A stretch of DNA of 64,000 nucleotides from Dipylidium caninum. Taxonomy: Eukaryota > Platyhelminthes > Cestoda > Cyclophyllidea > Dipylidiidae. The notes beneath the pieces were generated by a model. The model saw only the letters and a program-made list of their open reading frames with translations, made no database searches and was not told where the DNA came from. A program made the position numbers and the translations under genes. The stretch is taken from positions 1 to 64,000 of the forward strand of contig QEYB01000550.1 in assembly GCA_017562135.1 (NCBI GenBank), in the 5' to 3' direction. Of the stretch, positions 48,915 to 62,132 are shown piece after piece. How positions within the stretch are numbered: position 1 is the first letter of the stretch; each line of letters starts with the position of its first letter.

Positions 48915-49441
48915 TCATTTGGCTTCATCTAGAGATTTCTCGACAAACAGCCTTTTCGTACAACTAAGCGCACATTGTATCAAGAAGGGAAGAAAGTGAG
49001 TGCCTGTTTCAATGCCTGCTTGGTCTGATTTGACGTAGGTCCCATAACGGCGCCTTAAATAGGCGTCAACACCAATCAGCTTCTTTCGACCGCAGGTCAG
49101 ACTGTCCAACTGAACTGGCACGCTAAAGTGGAGATCAATCGTCTTCTTCGAGAGGTCCAGTCGCCTCCAATCCTCACTAGTCAACTGTGACTGGATGTTA
49201 ATTGATGAGTCTTATTCACGGCTGACATGATCTCTAGATTGGAACTTTGCTCACAACTTACTACACTGGCGATATTCAATGCAGTTCCCTGAAACTTGCT
49301 AGTCTCTCTACCGGCAGGTGGAGGAAGCTTATGCCATGTAAAAAAGACGCAGAAGGAAGGTATCTTTAGAGCCTGGTAAAAGCCCAAGGTGGGACTGAGA
49401 CAGGACTTAGATAGAAAGAAAGTATGTTCATCAAAACACAA
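48915..49441 (-). pseudogene. Family D copy 4 within a possible coding relic
   Basis: Two abutting minus frames, 49,441-49,181 (ending SAVNKTHQLTSSHS) and 49,184-48,915 (EDWRRLDLSKKTIDLHFSVP, LIGVDAYLRRRYGTYVKSDQ), look like one sequence broken by a frameshift at the stop. The junction region 49,050-49,235 is the part repeated as family D elsewhere. This is the longest readable member. No known family is recognised. Confidence 0.4.
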
Positions 49442-50979
49442 ATTTGTAGGTTATCAATAAGCTGTTCAAAACACACCATTTGCCTTGATTACTGCGGCGA
49501 ACGTGACTCTTATCCAGTATGCCAGTCGGTAGAACTAGGAGCTTTTGTGCGAATGAAAATTCGCTATTTCAAATGAGTGGGTTGAAGAAACGCCGTAAGA
49601 TGAAACCTCCAGCCAGGCGATTTCTTATGGCTGCCTGTAGGAACGTCTACAGTCCGACGGTGGGCGGATGGAGGAGTGGCCAACTTTTCTCCTCATACGA
49701 ATATTCACTTTGACAAGGAGGACAGTCTCCGAGTGGAGACGTGGGGTAGCGCAGAAGATGGGAGACGCAAGCAACCGTGCCAGCCAACTCCGCACCGCCT
49801 CGTCCATTGAGCAGCATCCACTTCCAGCTCGTGTCGAAATTCGTGCTTCACAGCAATATCAATAACAACTGCCTTCGGAATGCTGCCATCAACCAACGGC
49901 GTCTGTAATGCATTCCCAAACATTTATTGTCACCTTTCCGATTAAACTCATTTAGCTTTCCTTTCTTGTTCACTTAGTCGCTTAAGGCAGACATCACCGA
50001 GGGAGTTGAAATAATTAATAATAAGGAAATGTCAATTTGCCAGGTTGTGGGGAGGAGAGGCAGAGTGTGCTGTTTTGTTGGAAATCGGGACTCTCAATGG
50101 CACTCGCATGGCTCATTAGCGAGCGATCTGGCTAAATTCTGCTCCAAAGCCAACTGTCCTCCTTGCTATTCGCCCACTCCACCTCTTTTCCCTCACCTTC
50201 ATTGCTGCCATTGTCGCGCTCTGCAAGCGCTTGTGTGCTTCACTGTTGCAACACCAGCTCTTATCTTCGTGATGTTATATCCCTCCGCCTTCAGGCATTC
50301 CGATTCAGTGGGCACAATTTTCCTTACGTTATATTCTGATATTTCATGGTCATTTTCATATTCTATACACTGTGTGCCGATGCACTTGCTGCTACTTCCA
50401 TAGCCCTTCACTTCTAGGATGTGGGTTGCTTCACACTCAGTCATTTCGTCCTTACGAGGTGGCTGCCTGAAATGCCCCATTGAGAATGCTCAAAGCAAGT
50501 TGAACAAGCCACACAACATCACAGCTTCAATGGCACAACGCGTCTACGGTCATTGAATATGACTTGTCTCCTGCTGGCTCTAGGGAAGTGGAGAGAAAAG
50601 TTTTTTGGCTGTTGGAGCCCACGGCAGAGGAGATGAAGTAGTTCAGAAATCGACAGTGGATCTCGAAAGTAGGCGTTGCACTGTGCACAGAATTTTTGGA
50701 GGACAGAAAATTTTTCCTTCCATCCCGTCATCAACTTTCAGCTCGCCACCTTTTCTCCTTTTTATTTTGCGCCTCTGTATTTGCGTGGAAGAAGCTTACT
50801 GGCTCGTCTAATCCAACCACTTCTAATTTGTAGTCACATTTCAATTCAACGAAACTTAGTCTCATTCTTTTGGGTGTGGAAAATGAGTAAGCTGTTAAAA
50901 CGAAGTGTAGAAGGAGGGCCAGCCACGTTGGTGCGATGGAGATGAGATGACAGGCTGCTCCGCTCGACCTCCTCTGGCT
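49442..50979. other. No supported gene
   Basis: Frames at 49.5-49.9, 50.03-50.48 and 50.5-51.0 kb are open on both strands and lack motifs. Confidence 0.45.
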
Positions 50980-51130
50980 TGCCTCGTTCATTCATAGTCG
51001 CAGTGTTTAAAGCTTCATGTAGGCGTGGCGGCCTTGGAGAAAGCTATTATGAAGAAAGAGAGGAGAAGGAGAGCAGAGGGGTAAGACACTGTTGGAAAGG
51101 TGTGACGGAAGAGGAGGCTGATTTTAGAAA
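50980..51130 (-). repeat. Family A, diverged fragment A5
   Basis: Resembles 21,080-21,230: GAAAGCTATTATGAAG, then AGGAGAAGGAGAGCAGAGGG and GGAAGAGGAGGCTGATTTTA versus AGAGGAAGAGCAGAGGTGTG and GGCAGAGGAGGCTGGCTGAT. A short fragment without ends. Confidence 0.45.
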
Positions 51131-54100
51131 ACGTCCGAGACCGTATAAAAATGCGTCGTTTGTTCGAACATATCAATTCTCGTCAGGGTGGAGTTTGGTA
51201 GTTTTCAGCTCCCCATTTCACTTCACGTTATGCAAAGTCAAGCGACCTCTAGTTTGTCTGCAAAATGAAAATCGCTTTAATCCACTCGATTGATTTTAGT
51301 GCAAATGAGTTTAAAAGCTCCAAGAATGGGTAGTTAGGATTCTCATGTACCCTTAGAGGGATTTGAGATTTCGAGAGAATGTGGACGCAAGGCTGATTAA
51401 ATTTCCTTTTCCATAAGCGCGGGCACAAACTGAGACAGCATAAGCATTTAGTGGAATTGACCTTAACTCTTGCAATTAAAAGTCTAAACAGTATAACCTT
51501 GCGACCTAACCTTGTCTGAAATGCGTCCATGGAGCAGCCACGCAAATCGACTTCTTTCAGGCTGCGCTAAGATGGACAGTACGGAGAAGTTTCAACAAAA
51601 ACCTACGTTTGCAACCGCTTTCACTTCCGACAACTTTCATGAAACCCGTTCAGCAGAGATTCTAACCTAGTCGCATGCAAGGGAGGCATGCCTTGATGCC
51701 ATTGCACTACTAGCGTTGCATCGAGTCAAGCCTGCGTTGGTATGGCTTCTGGCTGCCATCTCCTCCCCTCTCTCCTCAACTTGCCTTGCCTCAGTCGCCG
51801 ATCATCATATTATCTGTTTCTTCCGCCAACTTTGTCCACATTGTCTCATGCTCTAAGCATGGCAGGCCAGGTTGATTGTGGCGGTGGGCAATGGGCGGTG
51901 AGAGATTGCATCGTCCTAACCAACACTAACCACTAACTTTCAGGCAAACTTTTCAACTGACAGGGCTTGCAACTCTCAACCTGCACGGAGTAACGCTTTC
52001 TCGTTCCCTATCACTGACACTCCAGAAGGAGCGGTGTGCGCACAACCTAATCATCTCCCCACTTTTATCGATATTAACGTTCAAATCATCTTAACATGAT
52101 GTGCCAGCACACAAATTCCTCCTTGAAGGCCTAACACACTACGAGGTCTGACGGATAATTGGCCAAAACAACATGAGGGTGAGCCTACGCATCTCTGTGT
52201 AGGACGCTTCCTTAGCTGAAGACTATCCCAGTCATTTTCTCCAGTCTTGTCCTTTTGAAGGCATTAGGCACTGTCTGATTTTGGGATGAATTGTTGCCGA
52301 ATGGCCACTCAAACAAGCTGACGGCGTTTACCGCCGAGGTGGGAGCTCACAGACGAACGGGCGCACGTCACACACCTGTCACGAACATGTCACCGTGGCT
52401 CAGCAGGTTCGAGTATGATCCTCCTAGTCAACCCAACTCTCACCCTCTCCGAGTGGGTTTACGGTGTAACTGCACGGCTGACGAGGTCAAGTGTCTTGCC
52501 TGACTGCCGCTGCCAGACTGACATATGTTCATGTCACCATCGAGGGGATAGAGGCCGGCGTATGTGGGATGTCATGACAGCGAAACATTGAGACTTATCC
52601 TTTTTCCGCCTTGAAAATAACTTGAAGCTACCTCCTCTATCTTTGCTCCATCCCAATCCGCCCCGTCTTGCCAAGTCGCGTGTCAGAACGGGTGAAATTT
52701 AATGAGCACGTGATCCTCTCCCAACTCTACACCTTCCCAACCTCAACTTGTCTCTATATTCCTTGCACCACACCTTAATGTAACGCATGACAAATCCCAT
52801 AGTGATGTTTGAAGGAGGCTATACTTCGCACTCCTTTGTCAGAACTGGACAACAATGAATGATTAAAAGGCAATAAGTAAGGCAGTGATAATCAAACATT
52901 CTTTTAGTCGTAAAGCCACTTGCTTCTCAACTTTATAGATGATATGAATGAACCTCCATCCCTTGTTGCTTTTATTTGTCTTCCCGTTGTTATTTAGGTC
53001 ATTTAACAAACATTACACATTCTAAAGTGGCTTCACTTCATTGCAGACGTGAACTTGCCCAAAATCCTTGCTCATACGAATGAAGGACGGACGGCATCAT
53101 GCGGACCATGTCGCAGGAAAGCCGAGAACCTGCAATTTCCAGTGATTATGTTGCAGCACGGTCTGCGTGCAGGAAATCGACGTTGATTCTATGTAGATTG
53201 TCAACGACATGTTGAAAGTGACCACCAAGTTGATTGAAAAAGTTGGATGAAGACATCGTCGGAGGTATGCAAACCAGAGGAGAGACAGAAATGTCGTCAG
53301 TCGGCAAGGCTAAACCATACCTTCAGAACTTTGATTTTCATATAGCATCGTGCACTGGCGACCAGAATCAATCTTATTCGAATGCTATCACGGCCTCCAT
53401 AGATTCCGCTCACATTATTAATTTATCCATTCACCTTTGGAAAAGTATGCTTATATGGATGGTGTTGTTCATCTTCAGCGTCGCAGATGTCTATCAACCA
53501 GTCAGAATGACACGTTGGTCATTCCTTTTTCCCCTTACCAACTTGGCACAGCTGATTTGTGGAGAACTGTGCCAAATAAATGTTTAAATGAAAGATAGTG
53601 CCACGATGGCGAAGCTGATAAGTGAAACAAAAACGTGCATTTGTGAGAATCTGCAGTTAAAGTGTGTGCACTGGATTAGGCGCAGGCATGGAAAAGTTGG
53701 AATTCACTTCAGGAGGCAATCGCTTCTTGTCGGCATCTGCAACAACTCCTCACTGCCACAGGTCAACCGAGGAGATCGCGGCACAACCCCGTGACCATTC
53801 ATGAACCGAAGTGCAAATTCCTGAGAATGGTGAGCAAGTGCTAATTGCTTAAGGTAGCTAATGCGGAACTCTTAATGTTGCAAGTCAATCGCTACTTGCA
53901 CAAATTAGTGAGTGGGGTAGTGGCACCCAAGGGGAGAGCCACCACATCGTTTTATTAAAAAAAACACCTTCAAATCGGGCGTGTGAATGTGCCGAGGTCA
54001 AACACCAGGGCCGTGAGCTTCTGCCCTCGATACAGAAATTCAGTCACAAAGGTGTCAACTAAGCTTTAGTGAGAAAAAGTGACAGCCTAACAAACCGTCA

Positions 54101-54373
54101 GAAGGAAGTGACTCGTTGGTCGGTCTAGGGATACCCGTGTGTCCACGTACAGTGACCGGGCAATGCAGATAGGCGATAAGCGTTAGATGATAGGGGACCA
54201 ATCTGCAGCTGAGGACATGTCCAACACAGAGAGGCGTAGGCTTAATAACGTGTTGGTTTTGGCCAATTATGCGCTGGGCCTCGTGTTTTTAGACATTCGG
54301 GGAGGAGGACAAAAGAAGGCAACAAAGTTGCAGGTTTGTTGGCGGTGGCAGAGGCAGGGCGCCACGCACAGCC
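51131..54373. other. No supported gene
   Basis: Includes open frames at 51.25-51.55 kb (-) and 53.23-53.79 kb (+) without recognisable domains. I see no repeat or RNA gene. Confidence 0.45.
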
Positions 54374-54444
54374 GCGCCAATAGTGCAGCGGTATCAGGCA
54401 TGCCTTCCAAGCATGCGATCCGGGTTCGATTCACAGCCGGTGCG
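54374..54444 (+). pseudogene. tRNA-Gly(TCC) pseudogene or tRNA-derived element
   Basis: GCGCCAA begins an acceptor stem that pairs with CCGGTGC in five of seven positions. An internal A box (TAGTGCAGCGG), a perfect anticodon stem CATGC/GCATG with loop CTTCCAA (anticodon TCC, glycine) and a B box (GGTTCGATTCA) follow in tRNA order and spacing. The T stem has two mismatches (CCGGG against CACAG) and the D stem at least one, so the RNA is unlikely to fold properly. With both polymerase III boxes nearly intact it might still be transcribed, or be the head of a SINE, but no poly(A) tail or second copy was seen. Confidence 0.75.
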
Positions 54445-57400
54445 TCAACTCGGCCCAACGAAAGTTGCGGATAAGGAGATAGTCGAACGTCGCCCTAGAT
54501 TCGCTAGAATTTGAGGCAATGGGTTGCAAATTACCGAAGAGGTATCGGAACCTGGCTGTCGGAATGGGACCTTCGAGTCTGCGGCGAACGCTTCTGTGTA
54601 CCGAACGAGGGGGTTTCGACGCATTGTCGAAGGTATCTGTTGACCGCGAGGTTCCAATCTCTGCGCGGTGATATGTGAATGACTACCACTTCCCCGCTTT
54701 TCATATCACGCGGTGAAGGTTAAATGTTGGAAGGTGGCATGTGGTGCAAAGTGGCGAGGAGTTGGGGTTGGTTGCAGTGGGCTTCGGAGCGAACAACAAG
54801 GCTTAATTATTCTCGCCTGTAGTTCTGACACCCGACTTGCCAAGACGAGTCGGGCAAGGTGAGGGACGGCAGGAGGAATGATCGGTGGGGTTATTGCAAG
54901 ATGATCGAAGGCGGGGTTAAGGAGACCTACTGACAAGCAAAAGTGTGGGCGTTCTTGCTCTACCCTCCTACTTCACAGCGTAGTGATCACATAGGCCATA
55001 GAAGATGGAGACATTTGTGTTGTTGTGGGCAATACTCACCCTTTCTCTTCAATTCTCGGTTTTTGACATTATCATCGTCGAGGTCTCTGACTCCTCTTAT
55101 TTGATACGATGGTGCTATTGCTCCGTGGTTCCCACTTTTTGTTGACCGACTATACGAAACTTTTCGTCATTTGCCGGAGCTAAAGGGCCCAGGAGGACAC
55201 GAGAATAGTATCACTTCAAATAAAACCCAGTTGAGGACTAAATTCGTGTAAGTACTCTGAGTTTTGCGCTTGTAAGTGCGAGGAGATTCTCTCAGACGCA
55301 ATTGCACATGTGCTGCTTGTGTTTGTATAACAGCAACTCTTTCGCAGCCTTCCCTTGCCTTCCACCCCGCGCCGCCCATCGTACGGTGCACTTTCTGTGT
55401 TGCTTTGCCTGTCCTCAGCGCTGCACTGGTCTTCTCGTGCGTCTCACACGCTTCTTTGAGACTGTTTTCGCAAGGACCGAAAAGACGGGTTTAAGTGGGT
55501 GAATCCTCAGTGTCTGCAGTTGGCACGAAACGGTGCGTACCGGGTGTCGTCTTGCTGGGGACGCTTCAGAGAAATTGTTGTCGATGATTTCTGCGACGTA
55601 TAGAATGAAGCACCGCCGCCGGCGAGGTTTTTACAACGGCGACTTCAATGATAGCAGTAGGTGGGATTGTACGTCTCTGCCTTCCACAGAGTTGTTCGTT
55701 TATGCTCAGTCACACTGGACTCCGTCATTAACGACCACTTCAATTTTATTTCCAGCGGACTCCAAGCTTTATACGGTGGTCTTAACTCCTTTCCTTGACG
55801 TCCTACAAATACGCAGTTTTAAGCCTCGTATGAGTGGAATTAGCCCATTTAGTGGACTACCGGAGATACTCTCGTCCCCATTCCAAATCGCAAAACGAGA
55901 GATCGTTGCCACCAGCTCACCGTTCTACCTGCAATCATTCTTCCATTTGTTTCTTGCCCCTCTTCTCTCGGCCCACCAATTCCTTCATCCGCCCATCCAT
56001 CGTGGTCTTACCACCACTTTGCCACCCTCTCAACCCTTTAACACCGTCTCTGTTCATTCAGTAATCCATTCTTCCATCCATTCGTCCATTTACCCTCCCA
56101 GTTAGTTATTCGTTTAACACATAGACGTCCACTCATCTTACGTCCGGTCTTTCATGTCAGCCTTATTCTTGTGCCTTCCTTACAATGAAGCAGCAGACGA
56201 AAATTCGCTAAATAGTTTGATTCTATGTCGACACATCAACTCCCCATGGACGAGGCTGCTTTCATCTGTAGCCTTGACCCCAAAATGGGGTTTGTTCAAA
56301 AGCCAGAGGCCTTTAAACGTCTACTTTAACGCGATACTGTTGCCAGTAAGAATATTGACTGAAGAAATAATGCCTTTCCCCTTGCAGCCATCGAGTCCAA
56401 TTTTGACCTGCGACGACGAGATGAACACTGTGCGATTTAAGTAGGCGCAGGTGGGAAAACTGGAATCGACGAAGGTGCATCTGAAGCGGAGCCTTCCCAA
56501 AGACTTCTTCCTCACCTTCATCAACGATATTAATGACAATGGGGATGTTGTTCTGTCCATGGATAAGTGTGGCGGTACCTACGAAAGAGTGAGTTTTATT
56601 CCACACACACCTCCACTAGCTCCGCCACCTCCTCGGATTCGGTGTAGATGGACTTTGGTGGGATTGGTTGACTATCTCCTTGCCATAGTCTGCCTCTCAT
56701 GGGTCCTGGCTGATGTGGTGGTCGTCCCTTTCTCATCCGTTCTCTTCGATTCTCTTCCAACCACCTTACCCGTGTGGATCCTGTCCGTCTACGGGAAGTT
56801 AGTGCAATTCCCGACTTTTGTGTCGCGGCATTATCTATTAAGCTGTTGACTTGCCACCTAAAGCGTAGCCGATGGAAGTGGCCTCGATGGGCCTCGTTTA
56901 CCACGAAGCGCATCCAAATCCTGCTCAGACGGACTAATATGTCAGCTTTTACTGCAATTCATAGGAAGGCGCCGTGTCCTGACATTTCACGGGAGTTGCA
57001 TATTACTGGGCTATCGGCTATTTCTCCTTTTGATTTCGTCTACAGAGTAACACAACAACTTTGGCGATTCACCTCCCTATGATTTTGAATTTGGCTTCTG
57101 GGAAGCAGTCCACTGGACGGGTGGCGGCAGGAGGGAGGGGCGGAAGGCGAGGTGTACGTGCTACCTCTTACCTGCCCCGTTGCCCGCACTGACTCCTTGC
57201 ACCCTGCTGTCCTCGCCATAGCCACTAGCTACCTGCGCCCCTTGATCGTCAGTCGGCCTTCGCCTCCCGACCGCCTCGCCTTCTTCGCCGATTGAAGGTG
57301 AGTCGCGGAACCAGCATCTCCCTGAGGTGCGTGGACCGTGATCGGTTATTGTGTATTATGTCGAATGCTTGATATGTTCCGAGGTTAAAGAAGTCATGTT

Positions 57401-59980
57401 CCATCGACAGCTCGAACGGCTACGGGAGAGATTGCTTTACATGTCCCCCATCATCTATGGTCTCATTGGCTGCTCATTACCCATCCACTCAACTATTTCC
57501 GACTTTATTGTTCGAGCATCCTGACCTTAATTACGGTAGCGTATAGAATCTCATTAAGTTCGCACTAACTTCTACGGTCTTGCAAGCAGCCACCCTGCAG
57601 TTGGAACGCCTATCTCTACAAATCGTTGGGTTAAAATAGAGCCGTCTGAAATGACCACTCCATCTCACATCTGGTTAGTCATGTCGAGGCCCCAGCACTC
57701 TTGCTATCGGGCCTCTCAAAAAGAGTCTGATTTGTCACTCATCGCTGAATAAACACTTTCCACGTGGTTGGTTGGCTACATGGCACCGAGCACTCTCCTC
57801 TCGGCGTTAGACGGGGCCTCGAAGTAGCTGAGGAAAAGTTGAGTTCCAGATTTTCTCTGCCACCTCCCATGCCTTCTATCCACGCTATTATTTGCCCTCA
57901 CACATACTCCTTGTTATCCATATACAGTGCAATCACGCACTCGACCTCATCGTGTGTGCAGGTCTCCTCAAGGCAGCGTATCTGTCACAACCATCTGCAA
58001 AACGTGTCCACTTTTAATCTCGCCAGTCCAAGGGTACAAAGTAGCGGCGAGGGAGAGGTTCTTGAGGCAGGAGGTCAAGACCAGAGGTGAGACAACTTGA
58101 ACTGTGTTGACGACCACTCCATAAAAGCTTGCCATTTTTGGTTATCATTTAGCCTGTCCATGGCAGGTTTCAAAAGCGTGTTATAGTCCGTTTACAGGAC
58201 GTTCCACACTGTCGTGTCTTCCATAAAAATCTTTTTTGACCGCCCTGAGCCTAAAAAACGCTCATCCTGTGCAACTGTTGTTTGTCCAACACTGAAACCT
58301 CCACAAACAGTAGTATTTCAGTCGTCAGGCACGGCTGCCCCGTGAATTCCGAGATCCCTCTGCTGCCGATTGTTCGAAGCACAGTCGGGTTCCGTTCGAG
58401 ACTGCTTATTTCAAAGGAGCCCCTAAATTAACAAAACAAGCTAGAAGTCTCAGATATCTCTTCTCGGTCTGCCAGACACGGCTCTGTCAAATGTACGAGA
58501 TTATACCGGACTGTTGCTCGTATCATCTGCACCATAATTGACCTTGGTAACCCGGTCACAGTCAAGACACATATTTATTGACACAGTTTCGATATAAAGT
58601 AAACTGCTGGAACCAATTTCACGGCGGTAGGCATCGTAGTGGTTATGCACTGGCACGTGGAGACTATTCCCCTAGTCCGTACACCTCTTCGCCAAGTTTT
58701 TAAGCAAGTAAATTTTCTCCGGAGTCTACTTCAAGCGCATCAGCAGTGGCATATTTACAAAGAAGGCAAATAACTGTCGCAATTTCACTACTCTCTGGGC
58801 AAGTGATCCTTGAGAGCGGATTCAATGACTTCCTCGCAACTCCTTTCCGCTTTTTCCTAGTAATTTTTCAACTTCTCAACCCGATAACCTCAAGCCAATG
58901 GCGCAAGCCGGTCTTGAGCTGAGAATAGTGAAACTTTTGTGTTACAACGCAATCGATTTAAACGGTTTCAGTAGACAATATCGAGAAAACTACCCAGGAG
59001 TTTTTATGCGCTGCGCAGCAGAGACCACGAAGACGTCTCCAAAGCGGAAATCGTGACGAAAAAGAGGGGACGACGGGAGTCTAACAGGCTCCAAAATGGC
59101 GTCAACATCGTTGCTTAACAGTACTTCTTTCACTTGCTCCGCCGCCTTTCGTGAGTAAGGCAGTTGAATTTGGCAAACAATGGCATGAAAACATTATCGT
59201 CAAGTTAACTCCCTTCCAAGCGTTTGGTGGAGAAGTGAAATGTGGTATTTGGGGGATATCAGGTATTTGAGATGAAGGTCATGCAACGTTATGCAATCGG
59301 AAGGTTAGTCGGCCACGAGTGCAAATTCGGGAAAAAAATTGAAGTCAATAGACCGCAATTTCCACTTTGTGCCTTAGCCGGGGTGGATGCGAGCACATTG
59401 TAATTTACAAAAAATCTTCTACAAGGGTATGAACAACAGTGTCGTGAGGGGATGAAGACTTCGCAAGTAGAATACATGTTTTCGAAATATGTGTGCGCTT
59501 GTGTGACAGATCTGGATGTAGACTGCCGAAAACCGGAGGGACTTGAGACTCAGGAGTGCAAAGAAGTCACTCGGAAGACTACTTAGTCCCTTAATCCACG
59601 TCAAAAAAAAGGCAAAAATGCATGAGAAAACTGTCACTGGTGAAAGAAGAGGTTGAGTGAAGAACAGCAGTTACAAAAGAAGAGAGTTTAAGTGGAATCC
59701 TGACATTCACAATAAAAAGCATTAAACAAAAGGAAGTTGAAGGGAGGAAGCCGAGGACAAGACAGTAAAATTTAGAGTCCGCGTTCGGTCAAGCTGGTTA
59801 ACAGACTGGGTAGTTTCGAATAAGCCACTGATGGACCATCAAAGGATTCCTGACATTTAGGAAGGCACAAGAGACTTTGAAAATTCTTTGCCGCAATGGC
59901 GACCAAAAGGAAGGGCGAGGAAGAGAGGCTCATATCAAGTCCGCAAGCGTAAATATAACTGGGCAAAGTGTAGACTGGAG
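54445..59980. other. No supported gene
   Basis: Long frames at 55.53-56.10 kb (+), 56.31-56.85 kb (both strands) and 57.76-58.09 kb (+) have no recognisable domain, signal or splice support. The first includes an imperfect CCATTC/CCATCC-type repeat at about 55,980-56,095. Confidence 0.4.
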
Positions 59981-60013
59981 TAAAAAAGGCCGGTAAATCA
60001 GAAGGAAAAGGGA

Positions 60014-62132
60014 TCAACGTAGTTTGACTTTGAAGAAAAATTCATCTGTAGCAGGATCAGAGTCAGCATTGGTTGGCCAACCAAATACAAGGCTAGATAC
60101 CGAGCCACGATCGTTTAGGATAGAATTCGCAATTTTATGGGGAGCAGATCCAAGATCATAATCATTAAAATCAAAGTAAGAGGACATGAGAAGAAAGAGT
60201 GTACTTAATTTGTCTAGTGTGCGTGTGTCTACCGCATGCGTTGGCGCTGTCATTGAGAGGAGGGTTTCTAGGGCTGGTTTGCCTTGCCACAAACACCAAT
60301 CATCTTGTTTAGAGCACAGAGCATGGGCTTGCCAACGAGGCGGCCCAGAGCGTAGCGTTGAAACTGGCTCACCAGTAAAACCGCGGTTGCTATAGGTCCA
60401 CGAAGTGGTGAGTGTTGTTTGGCCTGAAAACCCAGGTAGTCCAGGACTGCCAGAAGACAGGCGGTTCGCTCCATTTGCTTCAGGAAGGCACTGTGACGGA
60501 ACTGCGGCTGAGACGCACGCGTCCGCTGATCGCCACCTAATTTTGTAGCTATGTCCTTCAGACCTGGTGCAAGGAGAGTGATGCAAGAAGAACCGGGATA
60601 GATAAAGCAAGACTTCAAACCGCAACCTCTACGGCCTCATTTCTACACAACTCCTGTTACCATTAACTCTCTCTCTCTCTCGTTCTCTTCCCACCTATTT
60701 GACATTCGACATTGCAGTGTTCGCCGTGCTGATCTCAAACGAGGCCAGACGTTCCTTATGGTAGGCAAAAATTATTCCACACTTTCCTCCTGTTCTACAC
60801 TGAAACGCAAGACTCAAATAAAACAAAGCATTAGCGAAAAGAAGGCAAGAGACCTCGCACCTCGTCAGACCTCAATAGCTAAAGAAACCGTCATTGGAGG
60901 GTATTCAGCATTACCGAAGGCGTTAATATCACTCGAGTGATTAAACAACTCCACATAGTTAACAAACTTGCCAAACGAAAGAGACAAAAGAATATCAAGA
61001 AACACCGCAACAAAGGCGTCCGTTGGTAGAACAAGGAAGGTGCAAACACACAAATGTCGGAACCTTTTCCTCATTATGACACGACTCACCAAAACCAAAT
61101 ATTAGAGAGCACAAAGAGGCGAGGACCAAGTCGTCACGCGTTGGGACACCACCGACTAACTAATACCAATACCGCGCAGCGTACTTTAACCAATGAAACA
61201 TCTCAACAACTCTCACTCAATTCTCCTTATAGGAAGTGATTGGCTGACCGCAAATGCTCGTGGCGTGGAAAAGAGGTAGACAAAGTTCACAAGGATAAAG
61301 GCCTACAATAATTATGGAAAGCGACTGATAACTGCCTAGCGAGGGCTTTGTCGCAAGCGCAGAACAAAGGAAAACTCCAAACAGATGCCTCTTGATTCCG
61401 CGATAGACAGTTCCTTTAATCTCACACCTGAATAACACAGCACACCAGGATTAATAACGACGCAATAACGGCGAGCGACTTACCGGGTGGATCTGCCATG
61501 GTGATTTTGCGATGATGTGGATAGCTAATCGCGGCAATTTTGGCTTCAGCACCCGACAGTGCCTGCAGTGGACTAGACTCCTTAGCATTCGGAAGGCCGA
61601 TAAGGCCGATGTCTGCCATTGGCTATAGCCGAAGACTATGTATTACGCGGCATTTACACCTTTGAATCCGACACGAGAGATCGAGCCTCATCCGGGCACC
61701 CGATGTCATTGGTGATGGGTGAGCCGCCCACACTGTCTTGGGCAACAAGAATGCGCTGATCGTGTCTGTCGAGATTACCTACCAATCTAGTGGCTCGACC
61801 GCATTACTAACGCAGACTGAAATGCCAACCGGCTGTTGCCTTGACGCCTAAGCACACATTACCTTGAGAACTGCACGGATGGTCACAGATAACATGCATA
61901 AATAAAAGAAAGAAAGATTAGTCATACAATGGCTCCTTACGATAAATCGTTTCTTCGGATTCTGAGTGACAATATCGGTAAGGGTACGTGCGTCAATGCC
62001 GCGTAAGTAAACGCTCCCACCGTTGCCACCTTTACCACGGATCAGGGGATTGCCTGAACTGCCTGAACCGGACTTCATGTAAATACGGAGACGATCAACA
62101 AACTGCTGGGCCCTTCTGCTCATCGCATGCAC
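60014..62132 (-). pseudogene. Obg/GTPBP10-family GTPase pseudogene, three exons
   Basis: The family comprises mitochondrial/nucleolar ribosome-assembly GTPases with an Obg fold followed by a G domain. Exon 1 (62,132-61,941) reads FVDRLRIYMKSGSGSSGNPL...GGNGGSVYLRG...NPKKRFI, the Obg glycine-rich fold, and ends at a GTAAGG donor. Exon 2 (61,870-61,484) holds PVGISV, then after a frame change DQRILVAQ...GGSPITND, and after another break ADIGLIGLPNA, the G1 region, and ADPPG (G3), ending at GTAAGT. Exon 3 begins at 60,563 in matching phase and reads FLKQMERT...GFQ...KPMLCALNKM (G4), then changes frame and stops at 60,014. The P-loop reads NAKESSP where the family has NAGKSS, and G4 reads NKMI where it has NKxD. 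With at least three frame breaks this cannot be an active GTPase. Retained introns (70 and 920 bp) show that it is not a retrocopy. A short 34-bp intron inside exon 2 could explain one break. Confidence 0.8.
60564..61483 (-). other. Intron of the GTPBP10-like pseudogene
   Basis: Donor GTAAGT at 61,483 and acceptor CTTGCACCAG at 60,564 join CCACCCG to GTCTG in phase 1, giving G-L right after the G3 ADPP, as the family expects. A CT dinucleotide run (about 60,667-60,681, GA on the minus strand) lies near the 3' end. Open minus frames inside (61,217-61,438; 60,865-61,098) have no family resemblance that I trust. Confidence 0.6.

Noticed and set aside
52380..52430. GGTTCGAGTATGATCC as a second tRNA B box
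   Set aside because: No matching A box, anticodon arm or acceptor stem at tRNA spacing.
55533..56105. 190-residue plus-strand open frame
   Set aside because: No domain, signal sequence or splice context; the C-terminal part is a CCATTC-type simple repeat.
60865..61438. Minus frames between the G3 and G4 exons that at first seemed to continue the GTPase
   Set aside because: The exon at 60,563 joins the G3 exon directly in phase and carries the expected FLK-x-MERT; the intervening frames then fall in an intron.
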